From: Arenicola marina
Lineage: Eukaryota > Annelida > Polychaeta > Arenicolidae
Reading direction: 5' to 3'
Length of the DNA stretch: 64,000 nt
NCBI GenBank assembly: GCA_964019135.1
Contig: OZ025265.1
Coordinates: forward strand, 21,427,143-21,491,142
In this document: one piece after another, positions 35,650 through 45,297 of the stretch
Layout of the letters: every line of letters begins with the position of its first letter
Numbering within the stretch: the stretch's first letter is position 1
The notes under the pieces: generated by a model
What the model was told of the DNA's origin: nothing
The model's input: only the letters and a program-made list of their open reading frames with translations
Database searches by the model: none
Translations under genes and position numbers: made by a program

Positions 35650-37584
35650 ATGGGATATTTGGCGCTCGGTATCAAGCCATTTATATTGGTGACAATAATA
35701 ATGCTTCAGGGGGTAATCCGACCTACTACAGGACGACCTTGGATCGGAGACGTGACCTTGGAATGGTACTATCTCGACCTACACGTGTACACGTCATTTA
35801 ACCGATGTGACCTTGAGCACAGCTGCGATACCATGACAACGGTGATGCGGGACGCCCTCTCCCGCACTAGGATGTGGGTGGCATCTTGCCAGCCGGCTCA
35901 GATCTGTTCCAGGATCCGCCCCGAAGACAATTCGCACTTCTCTGGGCCGGCCACGACTCTTTTCTCACCCTGCGGAGCGGTGAAGGCTGTAACTAATAAG
36001 AGAACGTATCTCTCATGGCGCATCCAGATTCCCCCCAGCTTACATCTAAATGTAACCGTCTTTGCTCTAAAGACTCTGGATGGGTTTCCCTTTTGCGACG
36101 ACAACCTGGTTGAAAAATTAGGGTTGGCAAGAACTGTTGTTGTCCCAGAATCTGGTGATTTCGTCATACAAGCGCGACATTTCTCTACAGTTTGTGGCGC
36201 TTGGGGGCCTCATAGCTATTATCCCAAAACGCATGCCGTCAGCATCTTCTGGAAAGCCGAATACACGGGCATTGAGGACGCCCAGTTTTGCTTGGCGTAC
36301 CAGCCGATTTTTTATCCACGGAACAACGCTGAGGACGTCAGAAGAAATACTTTACTACGACTCGCGCCTAGCTCCCCGCTGTACGACCTGCTCGACGGTT
36401 GGTTGGGTGATGCCACATTCACGTGGCGTGTAGAAGGCCCACCGCGGACGGTGTCAGGGGTAGCTATTTCAGCATTTGTATGTCGCAAGGATTCATCAGG
36501 CTCAGGGGGAGAAGTCTGGGTAAGAGATGGGCCATTTACACCATTCGATTCCGCATTTCAAGGGGTTAACTTCGCTGTAATATTCACGATGGTTTGTGGT
36601 ATTGAATATCCCACAGAAGCAGACGAGCAATATGGAACCATAGGTGCAGTCACGATGCAAGCAATTCTCCGCAACGGGCAAACAGCTCGATTAACATTTC
36701 GGTATTTATTTAAAATTATCCGCTGCGCGTCCCATCCAGACAGTTGTGATCCGATGATAAAGCTTCGGGATCACTCTCCACCGGCGTCGCTCAGCTTGAC
36801 GACAGGTGGAGCCACCGTTCAGAACGGCGTTTGGATCAGCGTCCCACTCATGAATTCCCGATTTCTTCGTCTGGATAACGTGACAGCAGATTACACCGGA
36901 TTGACTCAATTCGGTTGCCATGGAGGCGGGATCTTCATCATTGAATCTCTGGATAATGCGAAGAATCATACGCCGAGGTTTCGTCTGCTAGCGGCCATTT
37001 GTTCCCGCCGGACGTCCGATATCTGGAAGGCCAATTTCCGCCGGAAGGGTTTGCACTTCAGCCACCATCCCGTGTGGCTCCTAGTAAAAGCGTACGCCGA
37101 GGTGAACATAGTGTCTGTAACAGCCATGGCGACTCTCTCCGGATGCGAAGGTTTCATGAACTTACGCCACTATACAGAGCCATTAGGGTATCAAACCGCT
37201 GATATCTACGCCCGGGCTGACTTAATCATCATCAACATGACTACGTCCGATTACTGCATCGTTGAACAGTCCATCTGGTCGGACGATATGGGCGATCTTT
37301 CTTCATATCCAGGTAGAGTCAGCGGGTTCCATTTCCTCGGACAACCTCTAGGCGACTCGAAAATCCCGGCGAAATACTCCCTGACTTGGTTAACGACCTT
37401 CCCACGATACGACGCCCTGGGTTTTGATGCCTTAGCCGGTAGGGCCAACCTGTGCCGCTACTTTGCCATCTACCCCGAGGCCTTCTATCGGCTAGATCCC
37501 GATCTCACCTTCAATATGAATGGTTACAGTAGGGAGTTGATCAACAGGGCTACGTGTACAACCACTGTACGCGGCTCGGAGTAA
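35650..37584 (+). CDS. Receptor ectodomain, part 1 (signal peptide and Cys-rich/CUB-like region)
   Basis: An uninterrupted frame of about 645 residues. The Met at 35,650 is preferred over the in-frame one at 35,620 because it leaves a compact signal peptide (MGYLALGIKPFILVTIIMLQ). Paired Cys residues are scattered (for example CDLEHSC, CGAVKAV, CDDN, CRKD, CASHPDSC, CHGGG, CSRR) with N-linked glycosylation sites such as NVT and NMT. CUB-like folds are common in this receptor type, but I cannot assign them firmly. The frame ends in TAA at 37,582-37,584, while the preceding base frame continues for another 320 codons. Confidence 0.7.
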   Translation: MGYLALGIKPFILVTIIMLQGVIRPTTGRPWIGDVTLEWYYLDLHVYTSFNRCDLEHSCDTMTTVMRDALSRTRMWVASCQPAQICSRIRPEDNSHFSGPATTLFSPCGAVKAVTNKRTYLSWRIQIPPSLHLNVTVFALKTLDGFPFCDDNLVEKLGLARTVVVPESGDFVIQARHFSTVCGAWGPHSYYPKTHAVSIFWKAEYTGIEDAQFCLAYQPIFYPRNNAEDVRRNTLLRLAPSSPLYDLLDGWLGDATFTWRVEGPPRTVSGVAISAFVCRKDSSGSGGEVWVRDGPFTPFDSAFQGVNFAVIFTMVCGIEYPTEADEQYGTIGAVTMQAILRNGQTARLTFRYLFKIIRCASHPDSCDPMIKLRDHSPPASLSLTTGGATVQNGVWISVPLMNSRFLRLDNVTADYTGLTQFGCHGGGIFIIESLDNAKNHTPRFRLLAAICSRRTSDIWKANFRRKGLHFSHHPVWLLVKAYAEVNIVSVTAMATLSGCEGFMNLRHYTEPLGYQTADIYARADLIIINMTTSDYCIVEQSIWSDDMGDLSSYPGRVSGFHFLGQPLGDSKIPAKYSLTWLTTFPRYDALGFDALAGRANLCRYFAIYPEAFYRLDPDLTFNMNGYSRELINRATCTTTVRGSE

Positions 37585-38540
37585 GCACCCAGGTCGTGAT
37601 ACAACCCTTGTCGCTCGGCCGGGCGCAGTGTATCCCAGCCGCCATGACAGAGCAGATGAAGGCCTCGTTGTGGGCACTGGGGAGCATGGAGCTGGCTCTC
37701 CCTCACTGGGCGTGTGGGGAGGTCGTTCTGCGACCCGTCTCTGGACTGGACGGAAGTGACGTCAGTTTCGGGATTCTCCCCAAGCGATGGTCGTTACGTC
37801 ATGGGACATGCTGCGTGGCGCGCATGACGCTGGAGCGCGTCTGCGGGTTACAACAGCAGGATTCGGTGGCCATCAGGAGGACCGGGGTGGGAGGGTTATC
37901 CGCCTTAAACTGGCGGGGGGAGCACCTGGCACAGGCAGCGGTTCCGGTAGCTGATCGGTACTTTGGGGTACGATGGCAAACTGATGTGATCGGGGACGAT
38001 TTAAACCTGTACACCATCATTAAAGGTGGTACGTGCAATACAACCGTTGAATATCAATTCAGCCGGGTGATGACGTCGTCATGGTTGGTTGATGCAGTTT
38101 CGAGAGGTCCAGAGATGATGATGGCGTCCAACACGACGCCTCGTTACAGCCGTTGCCACGCTTCTGGTGCAGCTGGCGTGCCTACGACGCCGCTAGATGG
38201 CGACACAAATACAACACTCTCGGACGACCAAGATGATGACATGGTGACGCCACAAAAAGACTTGGCACTTGATGATGACTGCTCGCTGATCTCCTTCATC
38301 GCTGGAACTCGTGATTTTTGTCATCCACGAATGGGACTCTGTTTTCACAGTCTGGGAGTGGGACACACATCCTGGATCGAGGCCAAAGCGTCCTGTCGAC
38401 AGACAGGTGCCCGGATGTTGGAGGTCAACAACGAGTTGGAATGGAGGTGGTGGAGGCAGATATTCGCACGACAGACGGCGGATTCCCACACCCTTCTAGG
38501 CGTCCAGATGTTTTACATTGACTTGCAGCGGGAAGCGCAG
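37554..38540 (+). CDS. Receptor ectodomain, part 2, ending in first half of a C-type lectin-like domain
   Basis: The -1 frame continues the ectodomain after the overlap at 37,554-37,584. From about 38,277 it reads DCSLISFIAGTRDFCHPRMG, then CF, W-x-EAKASCRQTGARMLEVNN, the start of a CTLD (the first Cys, then W-x-EA-x-x-C). The exon ends in phase 0 at a weak GCAG|GTTTGA donor. An Asp-rich linker precedes the CTLD. Confidence 0.65.
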
Positions 38541-39889
38541 GTTTGACCTTCGTATTCTATGTTTTTCAGGTTATATCAGACACGTGGGGAATTTCTATGC
38601 CGAGTATAAGTATCCATTAAGGAGGTAAAATGCGGCCATTTGGGCTGGAAACTCCCCCTATTAATTAAATTGTTTTGCTTATATCTGCGTCATTCAACTT
38701 TCCCCCGCTTTTCATAGTTTATGGCATGTTGATGTATTTAGGTCACGAATACACAATCTTCGGGCTTTATGAGGGAATCCTGCCTAGAATGCGGTGGGGA
38801 GTGGTTGCGGTGTTCTACACCACGGGTCGTTCTGCAATATCAGGGCGAACTATTGTTTCTCAGTGAACCTCACGTATTACCATTTGCCACAATAGTTTAT
38901 TTCCGTGAGCTCTAACATAGAAAGTGGACATTACAACAGTGGCCCAATTTGTATATTGCTACTGTGCTTTGGCATGTAACAAGAATAATAATGCGTAGTA
39001 AGTCATGCATTCCTAAACCACTTACACACTAACAACATGAGACAATATGTTCTCTACGTTGCTTCTCTAGAGAGTTCTTGCACAACGTTTCCGCGCCACT
39101 GATACACATCCCGATCCGTTAGCGCCGAAACGTTTACGTTTCGGGTTTTTCACTCTCGTGCGGCGCACAAATGAGTTACTGCAGTCGGTGTTCAGTCGAC
39201 AGCCGTAAAGGTGGAAGTGACGGCGCTCTTCACAATTTAAGAAGGCGATCCCGCAATAGAAGCAGAAAATAATACAACTAGAACAAATAGTTTAAACATT
39301 TTGGTTTTAAAATGTTAATACTTGGTTTAATGTTATGTGTATTTATATTACTTCTTTCGCTGTTACCTAAAACAAACAAACAAAAGCACAAGCAAAATGT
39401 GACAGAGCAGTTTCTTCAGGACTAACTTTCTGATGGATTGGATTACATGATGAAATAACCAATTTTAGAATGACGCATCTGGAAATGGTTATTTTTTTTT
39501 CTATTTCATTTACATTTATATACAAACTGAAAAGTTGTTCCACAAGGAATAAGTTTAAAATTTAATTGAAACAACACTTACATAATAAATGTGAACCAAT
39601 AGTAACATGTTCATGGAACAATTACTTTTCTTATAGAATCTAACCACCAATCAGGATCTGGCCTGGCCAATAATATTTCTACTTGTAATAATGAACTCCG
39701 GTTACACGTCAATAAATGAAAGTAATAAATATATATACACATCAAGGCTAGTCATGTAACCTTCTTTTAACAAATGTTTCACCTACCAAAGGCCTTTTGG
39801 TATTTTATTTCGGATTTGGATGGGTCGGGGTGGGGGGGGGGGCTGGTCTTAAACATGCAGTTTCTACGCGGCCATCTAATTAGATGGAC

Positions 39890-40270
39890 CTAGGTATTGT
39901 TATCATGTTTTAGTTTTTTGTACAGAAATCGCAACGCAACCGTGCCTCGACGTTGGCAGTAGTTAGTGCAGTCTGGTAGTGCTTCTTTGTGAGTAAAATG
40001 TTCATATGAAACTTGAGTTGCCGATATGATAAACAACCCACCATCGTCCATTGTCTCTCCTTCTAAAGTACAGTTAATCTTAGTCGCATATATAAACACA
40101 CATGTATGTTTCAAACAACGCTGGTCGTAGAGTGATACTGGTCTGTGCGGCATTGTGCACTGGGTGACTGGCCACTGCGCTGGCCACTGCCACTGCAGAC
40201 GACCGAAAAATGTTTCACTTACATTCGACAAATTCATTTGCTTTTCCCCGTCTAAAGACAGCCAATACAA
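39890..40270 (-). CDS. Unassigned cysteine-bearing ORF inside the receptor intron
   Basis: A 126-codon open frame on the minus strand between the two CTLD halves. It contains LQWQWPAQWPVTQC, several Cys (QRC, HTC, INC, DCTNYC), and NVS and NCT glycosylation sequons, so it looks like extracellular protein. No fold or family was recognised. A TTGGCTGTCTTTAG acceptor precedes it. It may be an exon of another gene, an inverted receptor segment, or chance. Confidence 0.25.
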   Translation of the reverse strand: MYWLSLDGEKQMNLSNVSETFFGRLQWQWPAQWPVTQCTMPHRPVSLYDQRCLKHTCVFIYATKINCTLEGETMDDGGLFIISATQVSYEHFTHKEALPDCTNYCQRRGTVALRFLYKKLKHDNNT

Positions 40271-40514
40271 TATATAAGCATTTGTGAAGTATCCTCCTAA
40301 TTACGTTTCTTGATTAAGACACCCTTGATAAGTGATCTTTAAGACAGGCACAACTTATACAGACACAATTTAATATACGCTGTTGATTCCTTTCAGTCTG
40401 CTACATTACGTAGAGAAGATGGTTCATCACAAGCATTTCAGAGTTGGACGATGCCGAACAAGGGAACATTCTTACCCTTAAAATCTGGTTGATCAGCAAG
40501 CTCAACTGCTTCAG

Positions 40515-41151
40515 CCGACATGGAGCGCCTTGGAAACGTGCACGGCGTCTGTCATCTACTCCACAACCGACATGGCTTGGATGTCTCTTCCCTGTGACGT
40601 GCCTTTCTCGGCCGCCATGACAGTTTGCCAGTACCCTTACCATGGCAATCAGGAGAGTTCCGTCTCTGGTGAGTCTGCTGGAAGTGTATTAATAGAGCAA
40701 CAGCGATGCCCAACCTTTGATCCATGGACATTACACGGCATGGAGTGCGTGTACTTATCCCCGATAAACGGGAATCTCGTCCGGCTCGGCGGGAAAGTGC
40801 GAGATCTGTGCGCCAGATATAGGGGAAGTCACGTGATGGCTGGAGGAGGGGATGCGGGTCCGACTATAGCGCAGTATATCAGGCAGATGATGCGAGAACC
40901 GGATGTCGATACCTTCTATTCACGGGTAGGTGTTGGTGGCGATGGTGATGAGTGCGCGGTGACCATGGTAACCGAGAAGGACGTCAATTTGACCTGGCGA
41001 ATTGTTACCGAGGAGGAGCACCTTTCATGCGACTCGCCAGGTGGCGTTGCCGTTCGCTACGTGGCGTGCGCGGCGCCCTCCGTCTTACCGGAAGCCACCG
41101 ACCGGATATGTCAATCCGGAACCTACCAATGTGAGGACATATCCTGGCGCA
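40515..41151 (+). CDS. Receptor exon: end of CTLD and following linker
   Basis: After a CTGCTTCAG acceptor, phase 0, it encodes PTWSALETCTASVIYSTTDM, then AWMSLPC and FSAAMTVCQ. This matches the C-terminal half of a C-type lectin fold (ETC... W...PC...C). A second Cys-containing region follows and then the first LDLa (GTYQCEDIS). The frame is lost near 41,150, inside that LDLa. Confidence 0.65.
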
Positions 41152-42478
41152 TTACCAATGCGACGGTCACCAGGATTGCCCGGATGTGTCGGACGAAGAC
41201 GACTGCGCGCATGTCTGTGAGTCTCTGGTAGCCATGACGACCGGGGACGAGCGTCCGGGTTATCCCGACGTCGATTGCTTTGCCTCGTGTTTCCCGAGTA
41301 ATTGCTCCTGCGGGTCGCTATACTACCAGTGCCCCCTGTCGGGAAAATGCGTCCCGGGTCTCGGCTGTGTGATGGACGACCGGACTGCCATCTGGCGGAG
41401 GATGAGTCCCAGTGTCACTCGCTCGTGGCTCCAGAATCCGGCGATCATCGGGATTCCATCGATGGTAAAGGAGTATCGTTCGAAAACGAACCTCAAGGAG
41501 GAGAAGCCAGCTTCCTGTGCTCTGACGCCAGGAAGATACCGTTATCACGTGTCGGAGACCGATCTGTTGACGTTCCTGGCCCCTGGAAGAAGCCGTGAGA
41601 TTGGCTACACCAGGGACCCCAAGTGTCGCCAGGATGGTTTCACCACCTGCGTCAAGGGCTTCATGGGTAAATGTTTCCCGTCGGAGAACCTATGCGTTCA
41701 CGACAAGCTTGCTGTAATGAAGGCCTGTCGGAATGGCGCTCATCTGACTGATTGTATCGACTTCCCGTGTCTCACCATGTTCAAGTGTCCCTTCGGCTAC
41801 TGTATCCCCACCCACCATGTCTGTGACGGGGAGGCCGACTGCCCCCGCGGGGAGGACGAGGCCGCATGCCAGTCGCTGTCCTGTCCCGGGATGCTCAAAT
41901 GTCGCCATGACAACGTGTGCGTCCACCCCAAGGTGTGCGACCACGTGAGCGAGTGTCGACAATCCGGCGATGACGAAATGATAAAGGTGTCTCAAGAGTG
42001 CGATGTCCGCTGTAAATGTATGGGATTGGCCGCGTCTTGCGAAGGTCAAGGCCTAACCCACGTCCCATCGCTACCAGCTAGGCTTAAACTGCTCGATTTT
42101 AAGAATAACAAACTGGCGCTGAATGAAGCTACTTTTGCAGGATATAAGCTGATTCTGGTCTTGGATCTTAGTAATAACTCCATCCTTCGCATCAGTCAGG
42201 AACCATTCACTAATTTTAATGTGTTATTCCGCTTATCACTAAGAGCCAACTACTTGAGGATAATTATGAAAGGCAACTTCGCTGGTCTAAAGCGGTTGGC
42301 AACACTTGATCTCACTGGAAACGAGATTCAGACTATAAGCAGGGCTGGATTTACCGGACTGTTATCCATGACAGCGTTAGATCTGAGTAACCAAGCGTTA
42401 ATCTCGATTGTCACTTGCGCGTTTATGGGCATGGATTCCTTATCGGGGCTAAATCTCTCAACAAATATGATTGTGGCA
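41152..42478 (+). CDS. Receptor exon: LDLa modules and leucine-rich repeats
   Basis: LDLa modules are recognised by the C-D-G-x-x-D-C-x-x-x-x-D-E-x-x-C signature: DGHQDCPDVSDEDDC (41,162), LCDGRPDCHLAEDESQC (about 41,366, in a different frame), VCDGEADCPRGEDEAAC (41,819) and a weak KVCDHVSECRQSGDDE (41,931). LRRs follow: LKLLDFKNNKLALNEATF, ILVLDLSNNSILRISQEPF, FRLSLRANYLRIIMKGNF, LATLDLTGNEIQTISRAGF and MTALDLSNQALISIVTCAF, each about 24 residues. Two frame changes occur between 41,330 and 41,600, and another near 42,470. Confidence 0.7.
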
Positions 42479-43539
42479 CATTCTGCGGCGTAGAGTCATT
42501 GCTACACTGGTTGGACATCACAGACAATCCCATAGCCCAGCTCGATCAAGATACTTTTTCCGGTCTGTCCAGGCTGGGGACCATTACGCTGGGGAGAAGC
42601 GAGTGGTGTTGCTTCGTGTCGCGTACCGTGCGATGCGATGGAAACCGTGCGGAATGCCAGGGCATTGTGGGTAATCCCACGCTGAGGACACTGCTGTGGC
42701 TGGTCACCCTGCATAACATGGCGGCCAACACGGCTTCCTTGGTCATCCGGACGTTCATCGCTGACCATAGCGCGTCAACCTTCATTATCGCCTCTCTGAA
42801 TGTCGTTAGCGATATTAACGCTTGCGTGTTAATGACTCCTGGATTTGTCCCTCGGGGATGGATACCCGTATTACGTTAGGGACTGGACGTCCAGTGTGTA
42901 CTGTTCACTTTTAGGTGCAATTCTCTTCGTAGCATTCCAGCTTCATGTCTTAATCCAGCTGCAATATGCCGCGATGTGATTACGAGCCGTGTTATTCCCC
43001 TTGAATATATCAAAGATGTCCACTGTCGGTAAATTTGTCTTGATCAGCATCGGCGTCTTGGTGTTAAGCATGGTGGCTGCTGGCACCGCCTGGCTTGTTG
43101 ATGAATTACCCGACAAAAGCAACCCCATATGTCTCAAGTTTCCAGCGGTAGATGGCACCGTTGAGGATGCGTGGGTCATGGCAGGCATCTTCCTTTTCAC
43201 CAATAGCATTTCCTACGATGGTCTAATCGGGTCTTACGCAGTTATTCTGTGGTCACTCAATAGGTCCAACGTCATGATGAAAAGTGTTTCGCACTCGCGG
43301 CGGAAGCAGTCTAAATCTAGAGTCATAACCGTTGTTAATTTGCTCTTTTGTTGCGTCTCCCTGGTGACTTTAATTACCTTCCAGTTAGTCGTTATGTTGA
43401 CGGGACAGCAAAGCCCGAAGAACACGAGGTGGTATTTCATGTTTTACACTCAGCTATCGGAGTCGTTGTGCCGTATACGCACACATTCATCACCACACAG
43501 TCGAAAAGACCAATGAAGGGCGTAAGGAGGAAGACATAG
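42479..43539 (+). CDS. Receptor 3' part: last LRR, cap and 7TM domain
   Basis: It begins with the last LRR (LLHWLDITDNPIAQLDQDTF) and an SEWCCF...C...C cap, as in LRR receptors. Hydrophobic segments follow: LRTLLWLVTLHNMAANTASL (TM1), IASLNVVSDINACVLM (TM2), CSLLGAILFVAFQLHVLIQL (TM3), VGKFVLISIGVLVLSMVAAG (TM4), SISYDGLIGSYAVILWSL (TM5), SRVITVVNLLFCCVSLVTL (TM6), and AIGVVVPYTHTFITTQ (TM7, other frame). This is a class A GPCR layout. Frame breaks near 42,855 and 43,460 and the TGA at 42,976 interrupt it. The last stop is at 43,537-43,539. Confidence 0.65.
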
Positions 43540-43569
43540 GACATGACAAAATTGGCACCAAACTTAGTC

Positions 43570-43645
43570 CATGTAATAAAATGGATAATATATATAAATA
43601 TATATATATATATATATTTTTGTTTATATGTATATATATATATCC
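43570..43645. repeat. TA microsatellite
   Basis: (TA)n-like run about 75 bases long, just after the receptor 3' end. Confidence 0.85.
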
Positions 43646-45297
43646 TGTAATATACTGTATTGAATATAACATCATAAGCTATGTAATGGATGATAATTAT
43701 TATTATATGTAGACGAATTCCGTACGCATACATAAGGCTCGTGGTGATTTTCCTTTTTTCGCTTTAGATGTGTGCATTTGACGTTGTGCAATGACTATAA
43801 GAAATAAATCGCTTATTTGGTATGGCTTGCTAACCAGCATTCGTCCTCATCTTCGTTCCGTACAGTATTCAGCCATTAGATAAATAATTTACTATATGTC
43901 ATAGCCTGAAGACGCTTTTTTTCTATCTTACCACCTACTGCAGCACATAATGGACATCATCCGTCAAAATATATCGAGGAATGACACATTTGTTAACAAG
44001 TCTCGCATCCCGCCCCCTCTGAAATTTACGATTCGCGAAAGTCAAGTATATACTCTCGCCCGAAGAAAAACACAATATAAAAAGGAAATGCTCGCAAACG
44101 GTGACGTTATGCGTGATACGCATAACGTCACGTAAAATATAGGAGCCCAATGTACGCACTAAGTAAGTAAAAGTTTAAAAAACCAATCGCCCGAAGAGGC
44201 ATAAATCACGCACTCGTTTCGAAAATAAAATAAAATCTGTAGACTTATGTTTCGGACCTCTGTTATACACGCAGATGCAGGCCGAACAGAGCCTAGGCAC
44301 CCGGGAAGGTACTCAATAGATTAGTGGGTTTGAGGGTGGGGGCGGGGCAGTAAAACTCCCCCCTTTTCAAAGCCAAAATCCACTCGGTAGGGGCGTTTTA
44401 CAGCAAAAACACGATCGGTCGAAGCGGTTCAGCGGTAACCCGCTCTATGAACGCACGTTCTCAGACCCCCTCCCCCCCCCCCCCCCCGTCGCAAGTTTGT
44501 AAAATATCCGCCAGGCATCAGACTGTGTAATAGTGCCTCCCCCGGGCCTTGGCAACTCCCTGGGCAAAGAAATGAGGCTGAAAGAAGTATGCCCCAGAAG
44601 CGGATGCCCATGCGAGCACTGGCTTTTAACCGTAAGACCTCTATAAACGTGGAATTCGTAAAGTACCTCAGGCAGTTGCCCATGTGTGACTAACCAGAGT
44701 AAACTGTACATCATCTTTTATTAGCATTTGTATAACTAAAGCATATACATCTCTTGAGCCAAACGCCAAACGAACGAAGTCTTATCAATCTTGACATCGA
44801 CATTGAAATCATCGAATGATCACCATACAGGGGTAACCCAAAACGCGTCACAAAATGAAAATAATAGGCGAACAATTACATAAAAATTGGTCAATATCTG
44901 TAGATTTACCGTAACCATATGATGCAATATAAGTAGTGGCAATGAAATCCGGTTTTGGCGTGTTCTCTGATGGTTTTTTGAAGATCTGAGCAGTATCCCG
45001 GACGAGTGAGATATCAACAGTCAGGTTGGCGTGGGTTCGCACATGTAGCCTTACTAAAATCGACGTATCGCAAACTGAAAAGAAACACCAGACAAAATAA
45101 GTAAAAAAACTGACAATAATATTCATTTCTTTCACATATAATTTGCAAAAAACTTGTTTCCTGTAAATCCTGTTTCAGTAAATTGCAACGACAATATCGA
45201 AAGTCTTCAATAGTTTCAAGTTAGGGTTTTCAAGTAATCCTGTTTCATTTATTTGATTCGTACAACATCAACTATGGTGACATAAGCAGATATGTTG
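43646..45297. other. Gene-free stretch between receptor locus and repeat-protein gene
   Basis: The two genes converge on this interval, so it should hold both 3' ends. It contains a 13-base-arm hairpin at 44,101-44,131, a C run at about 44,467-44,487 and a G/C-rich repeat (44,330-44,490) with a relative near 34,840-35,000. No coding exon was identified. Confidence 0.4.
44101..44131. promoter_or_regulatory. Perfect 13-base-arm inverted repeat with two GTGACGTTA motifs
   Basis: gtgacgttatgcg and cgcataacgtcac are exact reverse complements separated by tgata. Each arm has a TGACGT core as in CRE-type sites. It may be a regulatory palindrome or a chance hairpin; no gene start is adjacent. Confidence 0.35.

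Larger units (their letters stand above)
35650..43539 (+). pseudogene. CTLD/LDLa/LRR seven-transmembrane receptor (GRL101/relaxin-receptor-like), frame broken
   Basis: A receptor-type locus on the plus strand. In order: signal peptide (hydrophobic FILVTIIMLQGVI); a long Cys-containing ectodomain to about 38.2 kb, possibly CUB-related; a C-type lectin-like domain split by an intron (38,265-38,540 and 40,515-40,640); LDLa modules (41.1-42.0 kb); about six LRRs with a Cys-rich cap (42.0-42.65 kb); and seven-transmembrane segments (42.67-43.54 kb). The family (LDLa plus LRR plus class A GPCR) includes relaxin receptors and snail GRL101. The frame shifts near 37,570, 41,150, 41,340, 41,590, 42,470, 42,855 and 43,460, and a TGA at 42,976-42,978 falls where an Arg (CGA) of the DR(Y/L) motif is expected. 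The middle CTLD exon was not found. The intact WD40 gene argues against poor sequence quality everywhere, so a decayed gene is likely, but assembly error remains possible. Confidence 0.72.

Noticed and set aside
37582-37660. Short intron to explain the frame change at 37,570 (GGA|GTAAGC donor)
   Set aside because: The possible acceptors nearby do not restore the downstream frame and would leave an intron of 12-47 bases; a frame change is more likely.
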